64,000 bases of DNA from JAWKWH01 sp963669285. GTDB lineage: Bacteria > Pseudomonadota > Alphaproteobacteria > Rhizobiales > Rhizobiaceae. The DNA is taken from NCBI GenBank assembly GCA_963669285.2, contig CAXXSI010000022.1, forward strand, positions 62,001 through 126,000. Direction: 5' to 3'. Position numbers and translations under genes: made by a program. This document shows, piece by piece, positions 1 through 8,797 of this stretch; the first letter of the stretch is position 1, and each line of letters starts with the position of its first letter. A model generated the notes under the pieces. It worked only from the letters and a program-made list of their open reading frames with translations. It was not told where the DNA came from and ran no database searches.

Positions 1-954
1 ACGGCGTCTTACGCGCTCAACGACAGCGGCCGGGTCGCCGAGCGCACCCGCGACAAGGTGCTCAAAGCAGCATCGGAACTGGGTTTCATTCCGGATCATT
101 CGGCTATTAGATTGCGCACAGGACGATCCAATCAGATTGGTGCAATCATCAATGACATCAACAATCCATTTTTTGCCGAGTTGGTGTCCGAGTTCGAGAT
201 TGAAGCCTGGAACGCAGGCTACCTGACCATACTGGCAACCTCGCAGGACGATCCGGAACGCCAGAAGCGGCTAATCGAATCGATGGTGTCGCACGGAGTG
301 GCAGGCGTGGTGATAAGTCCAGTGCATGGCAGCCAAGTCAACGATCTGCAACCTTTCAAGCAGCGGGCGATCCCCTATCTGGTTTGTGTTCGTGATATCG
401 AGGACGCCGATGCCGGTTTGGTTGTAGCGGACGATTTCCTTGCTGGTGTCATCGCCGCCCGCCATGCCATTGAGAAGGGCCATCGGCGTATGGCATTCAT
501 TGGTGGATATAAACATACAACGACATGGCAACGTCGCCTTGCGGGCATGCGTCAAGCGGCGGACGATTGTGGTTGTGCAGACATGTCGATTGATCTTTTC
601 CCGGGTTCGGAAGGTCCGGAGTTCGGCGCCAAGGTGGTCGGTGAACTGCTTGGTGGTGATGCGCGACCAACCCTGATCATCGGGCTAAACGACGACACGG
701 CCATCGGTGCCTATCTGGCAGCCCGCGAGGCGGGAATACAGATTGGCCGGGATTTGTCCGTCATCGGATTCGACAATATTCCACAGACAAACCTGCTTTT
801 GCCTGCCATGACGACGGTGGAACTGTTTCCTCGGGAAATGGGCCGCCAATGCGCCAAACAGTTGACACGACTACTCGGTGCGGGCCCTGATGCCAGTGAA
901 ACTGTCAAGGTTTCACCGGTTCTGATCGAACGCGGATCCATCGCCCAGATCTGA
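1..954 (+). CDS. LacI-family transcriptional repressor (5' partial)
   Basis: Reading frame 1 is open from the first base, so the true start lies outside the window; 317 residues are visible. The first residues (TASYALNDSGRVAERTRDKV) are the end of a LacI helix-turn-helix and hinge, followed by a periplasmic-binding-protein-like sensor domain with the typical NPFFAELV and VIGFDNIP segments. Ligand is likely a sugar or polyol, as for most of the family. It lies just upstream of the GMC oxidoreductase and ABC sugar operon, and TGAAACGTTTCA palindromes at 991 and 3274 are plausible binding sites, which would make it the local repressor (inference). An internal GTG at 58 is in frame but would cut the DNA-binding domain, so it is not the start. 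Confidence 0.93.
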   Translation, partial: TASYALNDSGRVAERTRDKVLKAASELGFIPDHSAIRLRTGRSNQIGAIINDINNPFFAELVSEFEIEAWNAGYLTILATSQDDPERQKRLIESMVSHGVAGVVISPVHGSQVNDLQPFKQRAIPYLVCVRDIEDADAGLVVADDFLAGVIAARHAIEKGHRRMAFIGGYKHTTTWQRRLAGMRQAADDCGCADMSIDLFPGSEGPEFGAKVVGELLGGDARPTLIIGLNDDTAIGAYLAAREAGIQIGRDLSVIGFDNIPQTNLLLPAMTTVELFPREMGRQCAKQLTRLLGAGPDASETVKVSPVLIERGSIAQI

Positions 955-990
955 ATCACGACAGTCCAGCTTGACTCTGCTTCCGTCATG

Positions 991-1002
991 TGAAACGTTT
1001 CA
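991..1002. promoter_or_regulatory. LacI-type operator upstream of GMC oxidoreductase
   Basis: TGAAACGTTTCA is a perfect 12-bp palindrome with the central CG typical of LacI/GalR operators. It sits between the LacI-family gene and the oxidoreductase gene, and the identical 12-mer recurs at 3274-3285 before the solute-binding protein gene. Confidence 0.7.
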
Positions 1003-1021
1003 TGTAACTAATTAGTTACAT
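1002..1021. promoter_or_regulatory. 20-bp perfect palindrome, second operator candidate
   Basis: ATGTAACTAATTAGTTACAT is a perfect 20-bp inverted repeat adjoining the LacI-type site by one shared base and ending 25 bp before the TTG start of the oxidoreductase gene. It is AT-rich and unlike the LacI site, so a second regulator may bind here. The AACTAATTA core also occurs in the putative ROK operator at 23545-23573. Confidence 0.5.
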
Positions 1022-1046
1022 AATAATGTAGAACAGGTCGGCATCC

Positions 1047-2699
1047 TTGGAGCAGTACGATTACATCATCACCGGCGCCGGTTCTGCCGGCTGCGTGTTG
1101 GCCAGCAGGCTGACCGAGGATGCCGATGTTTCCGTCCTGGTTCTGGAGGCTGGTGGTCAGGATCGCGGCGTACTTTTTCACTGGCCGGCCGGCTTTGCCA
1201 AGATGACCAAGGGTATCGCGTCGTGGGGCTGGGAGACCGTACCGCAGCGCAATATGAACGATCGAGTGCTCTGGTATACGCAGGCCAAGGTTGTTGGCGG
1301 CGGATCGACCATCAATGCCCAGGTCTACACCCGCGGCAATGCGGTCGACTATGACGCCTGGCGCGATATGGCCGGATGTGACGGCTGGGGCTACCGCGAA
1401 TTGTTGCCGTATTTCAAACGGCCGGAAGGCAACCAGGTGTTCAGCGACGACTACCACGGATCGGATGGTCCGCTCGGCGTGTCGCAACCGGTGGCGGCGC
1501 TACCGGTCGCCTGGGCGTTCATCCGTGCGGCTCAGCAATACGGCATTCCTTATAATCCCGATTTCAACGGTGCACGCCAGGCCGGCTGCGGTTTTTACCA
1601 GCTCACGCAACGCGATGCCCGGCGATCATCCGCCGCGACGGCCTTCCTGCGCCCGGCCATGACCAGACCCAATCTCAAGGTGGTGACCAATGCGCAGGCG
1701 CTGAAGGTGGTCGTCGAAAACGGGCGTGCGACAGGCGTTGAATACGCCGTCGGATCTTCGGTCGAAACTGCCCGTGCCGAACGTGAGGTGCTAGTCACGT
1801 CCGGCGCCATAGGCTCTCCGCGATTGCTTCTGTTGTCGGGGATCGGACCCGCCGATCATTTGAAGTCTGCCGGCGTTGATGTGGTTCACGATCTGCCCGG
1901 TGTTGGCGAGAACCTGCATGACCATCTCGATCTTTTCGCCATCGCCGAGTGCTCGGGCAGATATTCATACGACCACTATGGCAAATGGCACCATGCGGTG
2001 CGCGCAGGCGTGCAATACTTGCTGTTCAAGAATGGTCCGGCCGCCTCGAGCCTGTTTGAGACCGGCGCCTTCTGGCATTCGGAGGCTGGCAATACGCCGT
2101 GCGATCTGCAGTTCCATTTCGGCCAGGGTTCAGGGATCGAGGCCGGTGTTGCATCCATGCCAAAGGGCGGGGTGACGCTCAATGCCGCCTATATGCGACC
2201 CAAGTCGCGGGGCACCGTGCGCCTGGCATCGGCCGATCCGGACGTCGCGCCGCTGATTGATCCCAATTACTGGCAGGAACCGGATGACCGGCGCCGCCAC
2301 ATTGAAGGCCTGAAGATCGCGCGCGACATATTGCGCCAGCCGGCCCTGCAACCGTTCCTGAAGTCTGAGCGCCTGCCCGGGCCGGGCGTTCGGACCGACG
2401 ACGAGTTGTTCGAATACACCTGCGCCAACGCCAAGACGCAGCACCACCCGGTCGGCACCTGCAAGATGGGGATTGACGACATGGCCGTGGTCGATCCCGA
2501 ACTCAAGGTGCACGGAATTGATGGTCTCCGAATCTGCGATTCATCCATCATGCCGATCATCAATTCCTCGAACACCAATGCACCGACGATCATGATCGGC
2601 GAGAAGGCTTCCGACCTGGTGCGCGGTCTGCCGCCGCTGCCGCCGGCGATATTCGACTACGAGCGAAATGAGCCACGAACCGGAAACTTGTCGACGTGA
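1047..2699 (+). CDS. GMC-family oxidoreductase (choline dehydrogenase-like)
   Basis: 550-residue FAD-dependent alcohol oxidoreductase of the glucose-methanol-choline family. The N-terminus has the dinucleotide-binding motif GAGSAGCVLASRL followed by an acidic strand end (LVLEAGG); the C-terminal HHPVGTCKMG segment carries the catalytic His and a later Asn (NSSNTNAPT) completes the usual His/Asn pair. No signal peptide, so cytoplasmic. Start is TTG at 1047; no upstream ATG gives the FAD motif in frame. It is first in a run with a VOC protein, an ABC sugar importer and an MDR dehydrogenase, so it probably oxidises an alcohol group of the imported polyol or sugar derivative (inference). Exact substrate unknown. 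Confidence 0.93.
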   Translation: MEQYDYIITGAGSAGCVLASRLTEDADVSVLVLEAGGQDRGVLFHWPAGFAKMTKGIASWGWETVPQRNMNDRVLWYTQAKVVGGGSTINAQVYTRGNAVDYDAWRDMAGCDGWGYRELLPYFKRPEGNQVFSDDYHGSDGPLGVSQPVAALPVAWAFIRAAQQYGIPYNPDFNGARQAGCGFYQLTQRDARRSSAATAFLRPAMTRPNLKVVTNAQALKVVVENGRATGVEYAVGSSVETARAEREVLVTSGAIGSPRLLLLSGIGPADHLKSAGVDVVHDLPGVGENLHDHLDLFAIAECSGRYSYDHYGKWHHAVRAGVQYLLFKNGPAASSLFETGAFWHSEAGNTPCDLQFHFGQGSGIEAGVASMPKGGVTLNAAYMRPKSRGTVRLASADPDVAPLIDPNYWQEPDDRRRHIEGLKIARDILRQPALQPFLKSERLPGPGVRTDDELFEYTCANAKTQHHPVGTCKMGIDDMAVVDPELKVHGIDGLRICDSSIMPIINSSNTNAPTIMIGEKASDLVRGLPPLPPAIFDYERNEPRTGNLST

Positions 2700-2716
2700 C
2701 GATGACGGGAGGAAAC

Positions 2717-3229
2717 ATGTTCAAGACATACGGATTGCAGCATATCGGCTTCACCGTGCCGGACATGGAGGAAGCGGTTGAATTCCTGACCAGCATGTTT
2801 GGCGCCGTCACAGTCATGGAGTGCGGGTCGGTCGATGTGGATGATGAATTCATGCTGACGCGGCTTGGCGTGCCCGATGGTTGCAAGATTGTCGACCAAC
2901 GGGTGGTGCAGGTCGGTACCGGCGGTGCGCTGGAACTGTTTCAGTATGCCGGCGTCTCCGGGAAGCAAACGCTGAAGCACAACGGCGAGGTCGGTGCGAT
3001 GCATATTGCTTTCGAGGTGGATGACGCGTTCGCCGCCGCCGACCGCATGCGCGATGCCGGTGTGGATTTGCTGGATGGTCCCACCCTGATCGAGGGCGGA
3101 CCCATGGATGGCCTGGTCTGGCTATATCTGCGGGCACCGTGGGGCCAATATTTTGAGGTGATCAGCGCTGAACGGCCGCTTGGCTACGAAGCCGACGGCG
3201 GACCGAAGATGTTCTCACCAAAAGCTTAG
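2717..3229 (+). CDS. VOC (glyoxalase/bleomycin resistance) superfamily protein
   Basis: 170-residue protein made of paired beta-alpha-beta-beta-beta modules of the vicinal oxygen chelate fold: the first opens with LQHIGFTVPDMEEAVEFLTSMFG, and MHIAFEVDDAFAAADRMRDAG starts the second. Candidate metal ligands are the His of QHIGF, the His of MHIAF and the Glu of YFEV near the C-terminus. The frame is open from GTG 2696, but GGAGG at 2708-2712 points to ATG 2717. Members include epimerases, isomerases and ring-cleavage dioxygenases, so the reaction cannot be fixed; the position between an oxidoreductase and an importer suggests processing of the same substrate. Confidence 0.85.
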   Translation: MFKTYGLQHIGFTVPDMEEAVEFLTSMFGAVTVMECGSVDVDDEFMLTRLGVPDGCKIVDQRVVQVGTGGALELFQYAGVSGKQTLKHNGEVGAMHIAFEVDDAFAAADRMRDAGVDLLDGPTLIEGGPMDGLVWLYLRAPWGQYFEVISAERPLGYEADGGPKMFSPKA

Positions 3230-3273
3230 GAGTTCCGGTGCCGATATAGGCATGCCGGATGTCAACGGGTTGC

Positions 3274-3285
3274 TGAAACGTTTCA
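3274..3285. promoter_or_regulatory. LacI-type operator upstream of ABC sugar operon
   Basis: Second copy of the perfect palindrome TGAAACGTTTCA, 26 bp before the binding-protein start. Its identity to 991-1002 suggests one repressor controls the oxidoreductase and transporter promoters together. Confidence 0.7.
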
Positions 3286-3311
3286 ATGCCAACCCAAAAA
3301 AGGAGGAAATG

Positions 3312-4715
3312 ATGAAACATTTCAAAGCTGTAGCGTTTGCAAGCACCATGTCGCTAGCGCTTGCGAGCACGGCATTGGCCGGGGAGTTCGACGGCATCGA
3401 GCTGAAGATGCTCGCGATTGGAGATACGTCGGTAACCCGGCTTGCGCCCATTGTTGGCGAATTCGAAGAACGTACCGGCGCCAAGGTTCAGATCGACCAG
3501 TTCCCCTATCCGGGCCTGATCGACAAGATCGTCATTGAGGCAAGTGCAAATACACCGAGCTACCAGTTGATGTGGGTGGATAGCCCATGGGTTGGTGTGC
3601 TTGGCGAATCTGGCGCACTTCAGGATTTGACCGAATGGGTCAAGCGTGATGCTGCGGAAATCCACCTCGATGACATCGTTCCGATCCAGCTTCAGGAGAA
3701 TACATGGCAGGGCAAGCTGCTCGCTTTCCCCGCTTCAGGAATGATCTGGCACGTGAATTACCGCAAGGATCTGTTCGAGAATGCTGATGAGCGAGCGGAT
3801 TTCAAGGCAAAATACGGCTACGATCTGGCACCTGCCAAGACGTGGGATCAGTTCATAGACATTGCCGAGTTCTTTACGCGAAAGGCGGGCGAATCCCTTG
3901 CCGGTAAAACGCTTGAAAAGAATTTCTATGGAAATGCCCAAGCTTATAGCCGCGTTGCAGGAGCAATAACGCACGACTTCTTCCCGATAATGCGCTCGTT
4001 TGGCGGTCAGTACTGGGATGCGGAAACCGGACTTTGCGCAATCGACCGTGAGCCAGGCCTGAAAGCGGCAAAGGTCATGAAAGAACTCGTTCCCTTCAAC
4101 CCGCCAGATTATCTTGGCCTGATGTGGGACATCCGTACCGGTTATATGGAACGCGGCGAAGTGGCTCAGTCAGGCTATTGGTCGGTTCGCACTGTGCGTC
4201 TAACCAATCCGAACGAGGCAGTACTTCCGACAATCGGCGAAGCAGGCTATCAACCAAGCCCGACTGGCGATGGCGGATCGATGGAAACAATGACCGGCGC
4301 GCTCAGCTTCGGCATCAACTCCAAAGCTTCCGATCGCGAAAAGGAGGCGGCTTGGGAGTTCATTAAGTGGGGTACGTCGCGCGACATGATGCGGCGTTTC
4401 GCCGAGGAAGGAAACGGCGTGTCGATGTTCCACAAATCGATCCTTTCCGACCCCGCGCTTCAGGAAAAGTACCCTTACTACAAGGTTCTGCTTGAAACTC
4501 AGGAGAACGCTCAGCGGCGGATCTTCCACCCATTCTACGCCGATGTAGAGGAGATATTCGGCGTCGAGCTGAACAAGTACATGGCTGGTGAAACCGATAG
4601 CGCCCAAGAGGCACTCACCAATGGCTGCACGAAGATCAATACGCGCCTGAAAGTGTTCAATCAGGATATGCGACTTCGCTGGATCGCTGATCCCAAAGCC
4701 GAGATCTTTAACTAG
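3312..4715 (+). CDS. Sugar ABC transporter substrate-binding protein (family 1)
   Basis: 467-residue periplasmic binding protein. MKHFKAVAFASTMSLALASTALA is a clear Sec signal peptide with AxA cleavage; the mature part shows features of family 1 (MalE/UgpB-like) binding proteins such as VQIDQFPYPGLIDKI, QLMWVDSPWVGVLGESG and a late WEFIKWG segment. The frame extends back to 3180, but AGGAGG at 3301-3306 supports ATG 3312 (or the adjacent ATG 3309). It is first in the SBP-permease-permease-ATPase operon and is separated from the permease by a strong hairpin. Ligand unknown, probably a sugar, polyol or glycoside. Confidence 0.94.
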   Translation: MKHFKAVAFASTMSLALASTALAGEFDGIELKMLAIGDTSVTRLAPIVGEFEERTGAKVQIDQFPYPGLIDKIVIEASANTPSYQLMWVDSPWVGVLGESGALQDLTEWVKRDAAEIHLDDIVPIQLQENTWQGKLLAFPASGMIWHVNYRKDLFENADERADFKAKYGYDLAPAKTWDQFIDIAEFFTRKAGESLAGKTLEKNFYGNAQAYSRVAGAITHDFFPIMRSFGGQYWDAETGLCAIDREPGLKAAKVMKELVPFNPPDYLGLMWDIRTGYMERGEVAQSGYWSVRTVRLTNPNEAVLPTIGEAGYQPSPTGDGGSMETMTGALSFGINSKASDREKEAAWEFIKWGTSRDMMRRFAEEGNGVSMFHKSILSDPALQEKYPYYKVLLETQENAQRRIFHPFYADVEEIFGVELNKYMAGETDSAQEALTNGCTKINTRLKVFNQDMRLRWIADPKAEIFN

Positions 4716-4730
4716 GTTTTGGCAATTGCT

Positions 4731-4756
4731 GCTCCCGGGTTCTCCCTCCCGGGAGC
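4731..4756 (+). promoter_or_regulatory. Intercistronic hairpin after binding-protein gene
   Basis: GCTCCCGGG (4731-4739) pairs with CCCGGGAGC (4748-4756) around an 8-base loop: 9 perfect pairs. No U-run follows, so it is less likely a full terminator than a partial attenuator or 3' stabiliser that raises binding-protein mRNA over permease mRNA. Confidence 0.7.
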
Positions 4757-4791
4757 GGTCTACTCAAGGCGAATTTCTCTCGGTCTGAACC

Positions 4792-5679
4792 ATGGCTTAC
4801 ATCCGAAAACGCAACCGAAACATCTTCCTGGTTTTCATGATGCCGGCTGTGCTGGTGCTTTTCGGCACCACGATCTATCCGATGATCTACGCCGCTTATC
4901 TGAGTTTCAGAAGCTACGATCTGGCCAAGCTATTCGTGCCGCGCGTTTTTGTCGGCTGGGCGAATTACCGCGAAATCATCGGCTCGTCGGAATTTTTGCA
5001 CACGCTCATTGTCACCTTCAAACTAATGGCGATGACATTGTCGGTACAGCTCGTGCTGGGCGTCGGCATTGCTCTTTTGGTCACTCAGCGGCTGCCGGGC
5101 ATGGGTATAGCTCGCACCTTGCTCTTGATCCCGATGATGATCTCGCCGGTGATCGTTGGCCTGGTCTGGCTGTTCCTGTATTTTCCTGAACTGGGCTATC
5201 TGAACTACTTCCTCAGCTTCATTGGACTGGGTCCCTATGCCTGGATAACGTCCACCGAATGGGCGTTGTGGGCGATAGCAATTGCCGACATCTGGCAATG
5301 GACCCCGTTCATCATGATGGGGACCGCAGCGGCGCTGACCAGCCTTTCGCCGGAGCCGTTCGAAGCGGCGAAGCTGGACGGCAATTCATCCTGGGACGTG
5401 TTCTGGCATGTGACGTTGCCCCAGATAAGGCCGGTGCTCATCTCGTTGATGTTTCTGCGGGCAATCGATGCGTTCAAGATCTACGACATCATTTTCGTGC
5501 TGACCAAGGGTGGCCCCGGGGACACGACAGAGGTTCTATCAATGTACATTTATCGCCAGTCCTTCACTTTCTGGCGCATGGGTGTCGGCGCCGCGGCATC
5601 CTTCGTGTCGCTGGCGATCATCGTTGTGCTGATCACACTGTTCTTCAAATCGCTTAACCGCGATGCCCATCAGGCTTGA
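4792..5679 (+). CDS. Sugar ABC transporter permease (MalF/UgpA-like)
   Basis: 295-residue inner-membrane protein with about six transmembrane segments, beginning with a hydrophobic helix after MAYIRKRNRN. The cytoplasmic EAA loop that docks on the ATPase is visible as EPFEAAKLDGNSSWDVFWHVTLPQIRP, and the conserved LTKGGPGDTTEVLSMYIY segment is typical of the MalF/UgpA group. It pairs with the second permease at 5692 and the ATPase at 6554. Translation starts at ATG 4792; upstream sequence is hairpin and spacer. Confidence 0.94.
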   Translation: MAYIRKRNRNIFLVFMMPAVLVLFGTTIYPMIYAAYLSFRSYDLAKLFVPRVFVGWANYREIIGSSEFLHTLIVTFKLMAMTLSVQLVLGVGIALLVTQRLPGMGIARTLLLIPMMISPVIVGLVWLFLYFPELGYLNYFLSFIGLGPYAWITSTEWALWAIAIADIWQWTPFIMMGTAAALTSLSPEPFEAAKLDGNSSWDVFWHVTLPQIRPVLISLMFLRAIDAFKIYDIIFVLTKGGPGDTTEVLSMYIYRQSFTFWRMGVGAAASFVSLAIIVVLITLFFKSLNRDAHQA

Positions 5680-5691
5680 GGGAATGTTGAC

Positions 5692-6516
5692 ATGAATCGT
5701 CCCGGAACACAGCAGACCATCCTCGTATACGTTCTCCTTGCGATCGTGCTAATCGTGTTCTTGACGCCGATCTACATCATCCTGTCGTCGTCGCTGAAAC
5801 CGACCCCGATCATGTTCCAGAAACCGCCGGCGATGATATTCGCGCCAACGCTTGAACATTACGTCAGCCTGTTTGAAGCCCGCCCCTTCGGCAAGTTCAT
5901 CATGAACTCGCTGATCGTGGCGCTGGGATCTACGGCATTCAGCCTGTTTTTTGGCTCGCTCGCCGCCTACGCGATAAGCCGCATCCGGCACAAGCGCATG
6001 AATGATGTCGCTTTCTGGATCCTGTCCATGCGGATGTTCCCCCCCATCGCTGTCGTGGTTCCCTACTACATCATCTTCAAGGCAACCGGCCTGCTTGATA
6101 CGCCTTTGGCGCTGGTAATCATCTATTCGACCGCCAACATCCCACTGACCGTCTGGCTGATGAAGGGATTTTTCGACGAAGTGCCAAGCGCGCTCGAGGA
6201 GGCAGCGGCGATCGACGGGTACGGCCTGTTGCGAATTTTCTGGTACGTGACCCTACCACTTGCGGCGCCCGGCCTGGCGGTATCGGCGGTGTTCTGCTTC
6301 ATCTTCTCTTGGAACGAATTCATTTTTGCACTGATGCTTACCGGCTCGAATGCGCAGACGGCGACAGTCGCAGTGATGTCTTTCTGGTCGTCCGATGCGG
6401 TGCAGTGGGGCCGGATAATGGCCGGCTCGTTCATCATCCTGATACCAGGTGTGATCTTTGTCCTGACTTGCCAGCGCTGGTTGGTACGTGGCCTGACCAT
6501 GGGGTCGGTGAAATGA
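5692..6516 (+). CDS. Sugar ABC transporter permease (MalG/UgpE-like)
   Basis: 274-residue permease with six predicted membrane helices, starting 12 bp after the first permease. The EAA loop reads PSALEEAAAIDGYGLLRIFW and is followed by LPLAAPGLAVSAVFCFIFSWNEF, a hallmark of MalG-type subunits, which end with a short basic tail (QRWLVRGLTMGSVK). Works as heterodimer partner of the product of 4792-5679. Confidence 0.94.
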   Translation: MNRPGTQQTILVYVLLAIVLIVFLTPIYIILSSSLKPTPIMFQKPPAMIFAPTLEHYVSLFEARPFGKFIMNSLIVALGSTAFSLFFGSLAAYAISRIRHKRMNDVAFWILSMRMFPPIAVVVPYYIIFKATGLLDTPLALVIIYSTANIPLTVWLMKGFFDEVPSALEEAAAIDGYGLLRIFWYVTLPLAAPGLAVSAVFCFIFSWNEFIFALMLTGSNAQTATVAVMSFWSSDAVQWGRIMAGSFIILIPGVIFVLTCQRWLVRGLTMGSVK

Positions 6517-6553
6517 AGCAATCCAGCAGAAAACGCGAAACCAGGGGTATGTG

Positions 6554-7630
6554 ATGTCATCGATCCAGTTGAGAAATGTCGTCAAGCGTTATGGTTCGGT
6601 GGAAGTGGTCCATGGCATCGATCTTGATATCTCAGAAGGCGAGTTCGTTGTTCTGCTCGGTCCGTCCGGCTGCGGCAAAACCACAACGTTGCGCATGATT
6701 GCGGGGCTGGAGGATGTCTCGGATGGCGAATTGTCGATCGGCAGTACTGTCGTCAACGCCGTCGCGCCCAAAGATCGCGGCGTCGCAATGGTGTTCCAGA
6801 ACTATGCGCTTTACCCGCACATGACAGTGCGCCAAAACATGGAATTCGCGCTGCGGCCGCTCAAACTCGACAAGTCGGAGTCTGATCGCCGCATTACCGA
6901 AACGGCTGCATTGCTCGGTCTCGATAAATTGCTGGCGCGCCAACCCGCCCAGCTTTCGGGCGGCCAGCGACAGCGCGTCGCCATGGGCCGCGCGCTAGTG
7001 CGCACACCGGAGGTGTTTCTATTCGACGAGCCGTTATCGAACCTGGACGCGAAGCTGCGAACACAAGTGCGCCTCGAAATCGGCAAATTGCACAAACGGC
7101 TTGGAACGACGATCGTCTATGTCACCCACGATCAGGTTGAGGCCATGACGTTGGCCGACAAGATCGTCATCATGCAGGACGGCCATATCGAGCAGATCGG
7201 CAGCCCGCAGGAAGTGTTCACCAAACCGAGAAACAGTTTTGTGGCGACCTTCATCGGCAGTCCGGCGATGAACATGGTCGAGGCAATAGTTAACGACGGT
7301 ACGTTGATCGGCGATCATCTGAATGTCGGTATACCCGAACGGTTCAGCGGTCGACTGGAAGAAGGGCAGAAAGTCATTTTCGGCATTCGCCCGTCGGAGA
7401 TTGTCCAGGTCTCAGACGCCAAGCAGTCGACGGCTAAGGCGCGCGTGGAAGTCAGTGAATATCTCGGCGACGAAGCGCTGCTCGACTTGCGGATCGGATC
7501 GCAGGAACTGATCGCCGAGGTGCCGGCCAGCCAATGCCCAGCCGAAGATGTGGAAATCGATGTGCACTTCAATCCGCAAGCATTGCACATTTTCGATGCG
7601 AAGACGGGTCTATCGGTCGACATACAATAA
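6554..7630 (+). CDS. Sugar ABC transporter ATP-binding protein (MalK/UgpC-like)
   Basis: 358-residue ATPase. Walker A GPSGCGKTT, Q-loop VFQNYALYPHM, signature LSGGQRQRVAMGRALVR, Walker B VFLFDEPLSNLD and switch His in VYVTHDQ are all present. The last ~120 residues form the extra OB-type (TOBE) regulatory domain of the MalK/UgpC group, including FGIRPSEI. A GTG at 6551 is also in frame; AGGGG at 6543-6547 fits ATG 6554. Energises the two permeases encoded immediately upstream. Confidence 0.94.
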   Translation: MSSIQLRNVVKRYGSVEVVHGIDLDISEGEFVVLLGPSGCGKTTTLRMIAGLEDVSDGELSIGSTVVNAVAPKDRGVAMVFQNYALYPHMTVRQNMEFALRPLKLDKSESDRRITETAALLGLDKLLARQPAQLSGGQRQRVAMGRALVRTPEVFLFDEPLSNLDAKLRTQVRLEIGKLHKRLGTTIVYVTHDQVEAMTLADKIVIMQDGHIEQIGSPQEVFTKPRNSFVATFIGSPAMNMVEAIVNDGTLIGDHLNVGIPERFSGRLEEGQKVIFGIRPSEIVQVSDAKQSTAKARVEVSEYLGDEALLDLRIGSQELIAEVPASQCPAEDVEIDVHFNPQALHIFDAKTGLSVDIQ

Positions 7631-7641
7631 AGGAGCGCGCA

Positions 7642-8631
7642 ATGCATTCAGAGATAATTATCTCCGCCAAGAATACCTTCGAGCTCGTTGACTACCAGGA
7701 CGTGCCGCTGGAACCCGATGAGATTCGTGGTGAAACGGTTTGCACCCTGATCAGCCAGGGAACTGAACTTGCCTGGGCCGGTGGTGACGATTTTCCGATA
7801 CGTCCGGGCTACAGCGCCGTATTCCGTGTCAGCGAGATCGGCGACAAGGTGGATGGCATCAACATCGGGGACTTGCGCTTCTGCATGGGCCAGCACCGGT
7901 CGACGCAACAATGTGCAGCTCGCTTTACTGTGCCGGTTCCTGAACAGATCGATGCACAGACCGCGGTGATTGCCAGGCTGATGGGCGTATCGATGACGAC
8001 GATGATGACCACACAGGCTCGCCCCGGTGACAAGGTCATCATCACCGGCGCCGGTCCCGTCGGCATTTGCGCTGCACACAATTTTACCATCGGTGGATAT
8101 GACGTATCGGTGATCGAACCCGATGATCTGCGCCGCGCTCAGGTGTCGGATTCGGGGATTTCTTCCACCTTTGCTGCCATGCCGCTCGATGATCCGGCCT
8201 TTGCGAAGAAAGTGCGGCTTGTCGTCGACTGTTCAGGCCATGAATCGGCCGTGCTCGATGCCTGCAATATCGTGGCTCAGGGTGGTGAGGTGGTTCTCGT
8301 CGGCGTGCCCTGGCGCAAGTTTACCGATCTTTCTGCGCACGACATCATGCATGCTGTATTCTTCAATTTTGTGCAGTTGCGCTCCGGCTGGGAATGGTCG
8401 TTGCCGATCTTGTCACGCGGATTTGTCTGGGAGGAGCTGCTCGAAGGATACAACAATGCTCCACATGATATCTTCTCCGGCTTTGAACGCGCGCTGAAGT
8501 GGTTGGCCGAAGGCCGGCTCGACCTTGCCAAGCTTCGTTACATCGCGCGCCCCGATGATCCCAACCCGCTCTATTCGGCAATCCAGGACCGCAGGATCCG
8601 CGAGCCTTTTATCTTCCTTGATTGGGCTTAG
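7642..8631 (+). CDS. MDR-family zinc-type alcohol dehydrogenase-like protein
   Basis: 329-residue medium-chain dehydrogenase/reductase. The N-terminal half has the SQGTELAWAGGD stretch and the C-terminal half a Rossmann motif (VIITGAGPVGICAAHNF) and VVDCSGHESAVLDAC. The structural-zinc Cys cluster and canonical Cys/GHE catalytic zinc ligands of classic ADHs are absent, so it belongs to the group with SxGTE at that position and may use a different metal site or none. Start ATG 7642 follows AAAGGAG closely; the frame upstream overlaps the ATPase gene and is not translated separately. Last gene of the operon; likely oxidises or reduces an intermediate of the imported compound. Confidence 0.87.
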   Translation: MHSEIIISAKNTFELVDYQDVPLEPDEIRGETVCTLISQGTELAWAGGDDFPIRPGYSAVFRVSEIGDKVDGINIGDLRFCMGQHRSTQQCAARFTVPVPEQIDAQTAVIARLMGVSMTTMMTTQARPGDKVIITGAGPVGICAAHNFTIGGYDVSVIEPDDLRRAQVSDSGISSTFAAMPLDDPAFAKKVRLVVDCSGHESAVLDACNIVAQGGEVVLVGVPWRKFTDLSAHDIMHAVFFNFVQLRSGWEWSLPILSRGFVWEELLEGYNNAPHDIFSGFERALKWLAEGRLDLAKLRYIARPDDPNPLYSAIQDRRIREPFIFLDWA

Positions 8632-8797
8632 ATTATCCGCTTGGTCTTGTGCTTCGAGCAATCCGAGCGCAGGATTGTGTCTGCTCCTGGTGCGCCTCGG
8701 CAAGTGTCTCATTAGGACAATTTGCAGCAGCATTTCCAGCCAGCAGCTTCGATCTGCGACATAAAATTGATGTCTTATTTGGGCTCGAAGCATGCGT

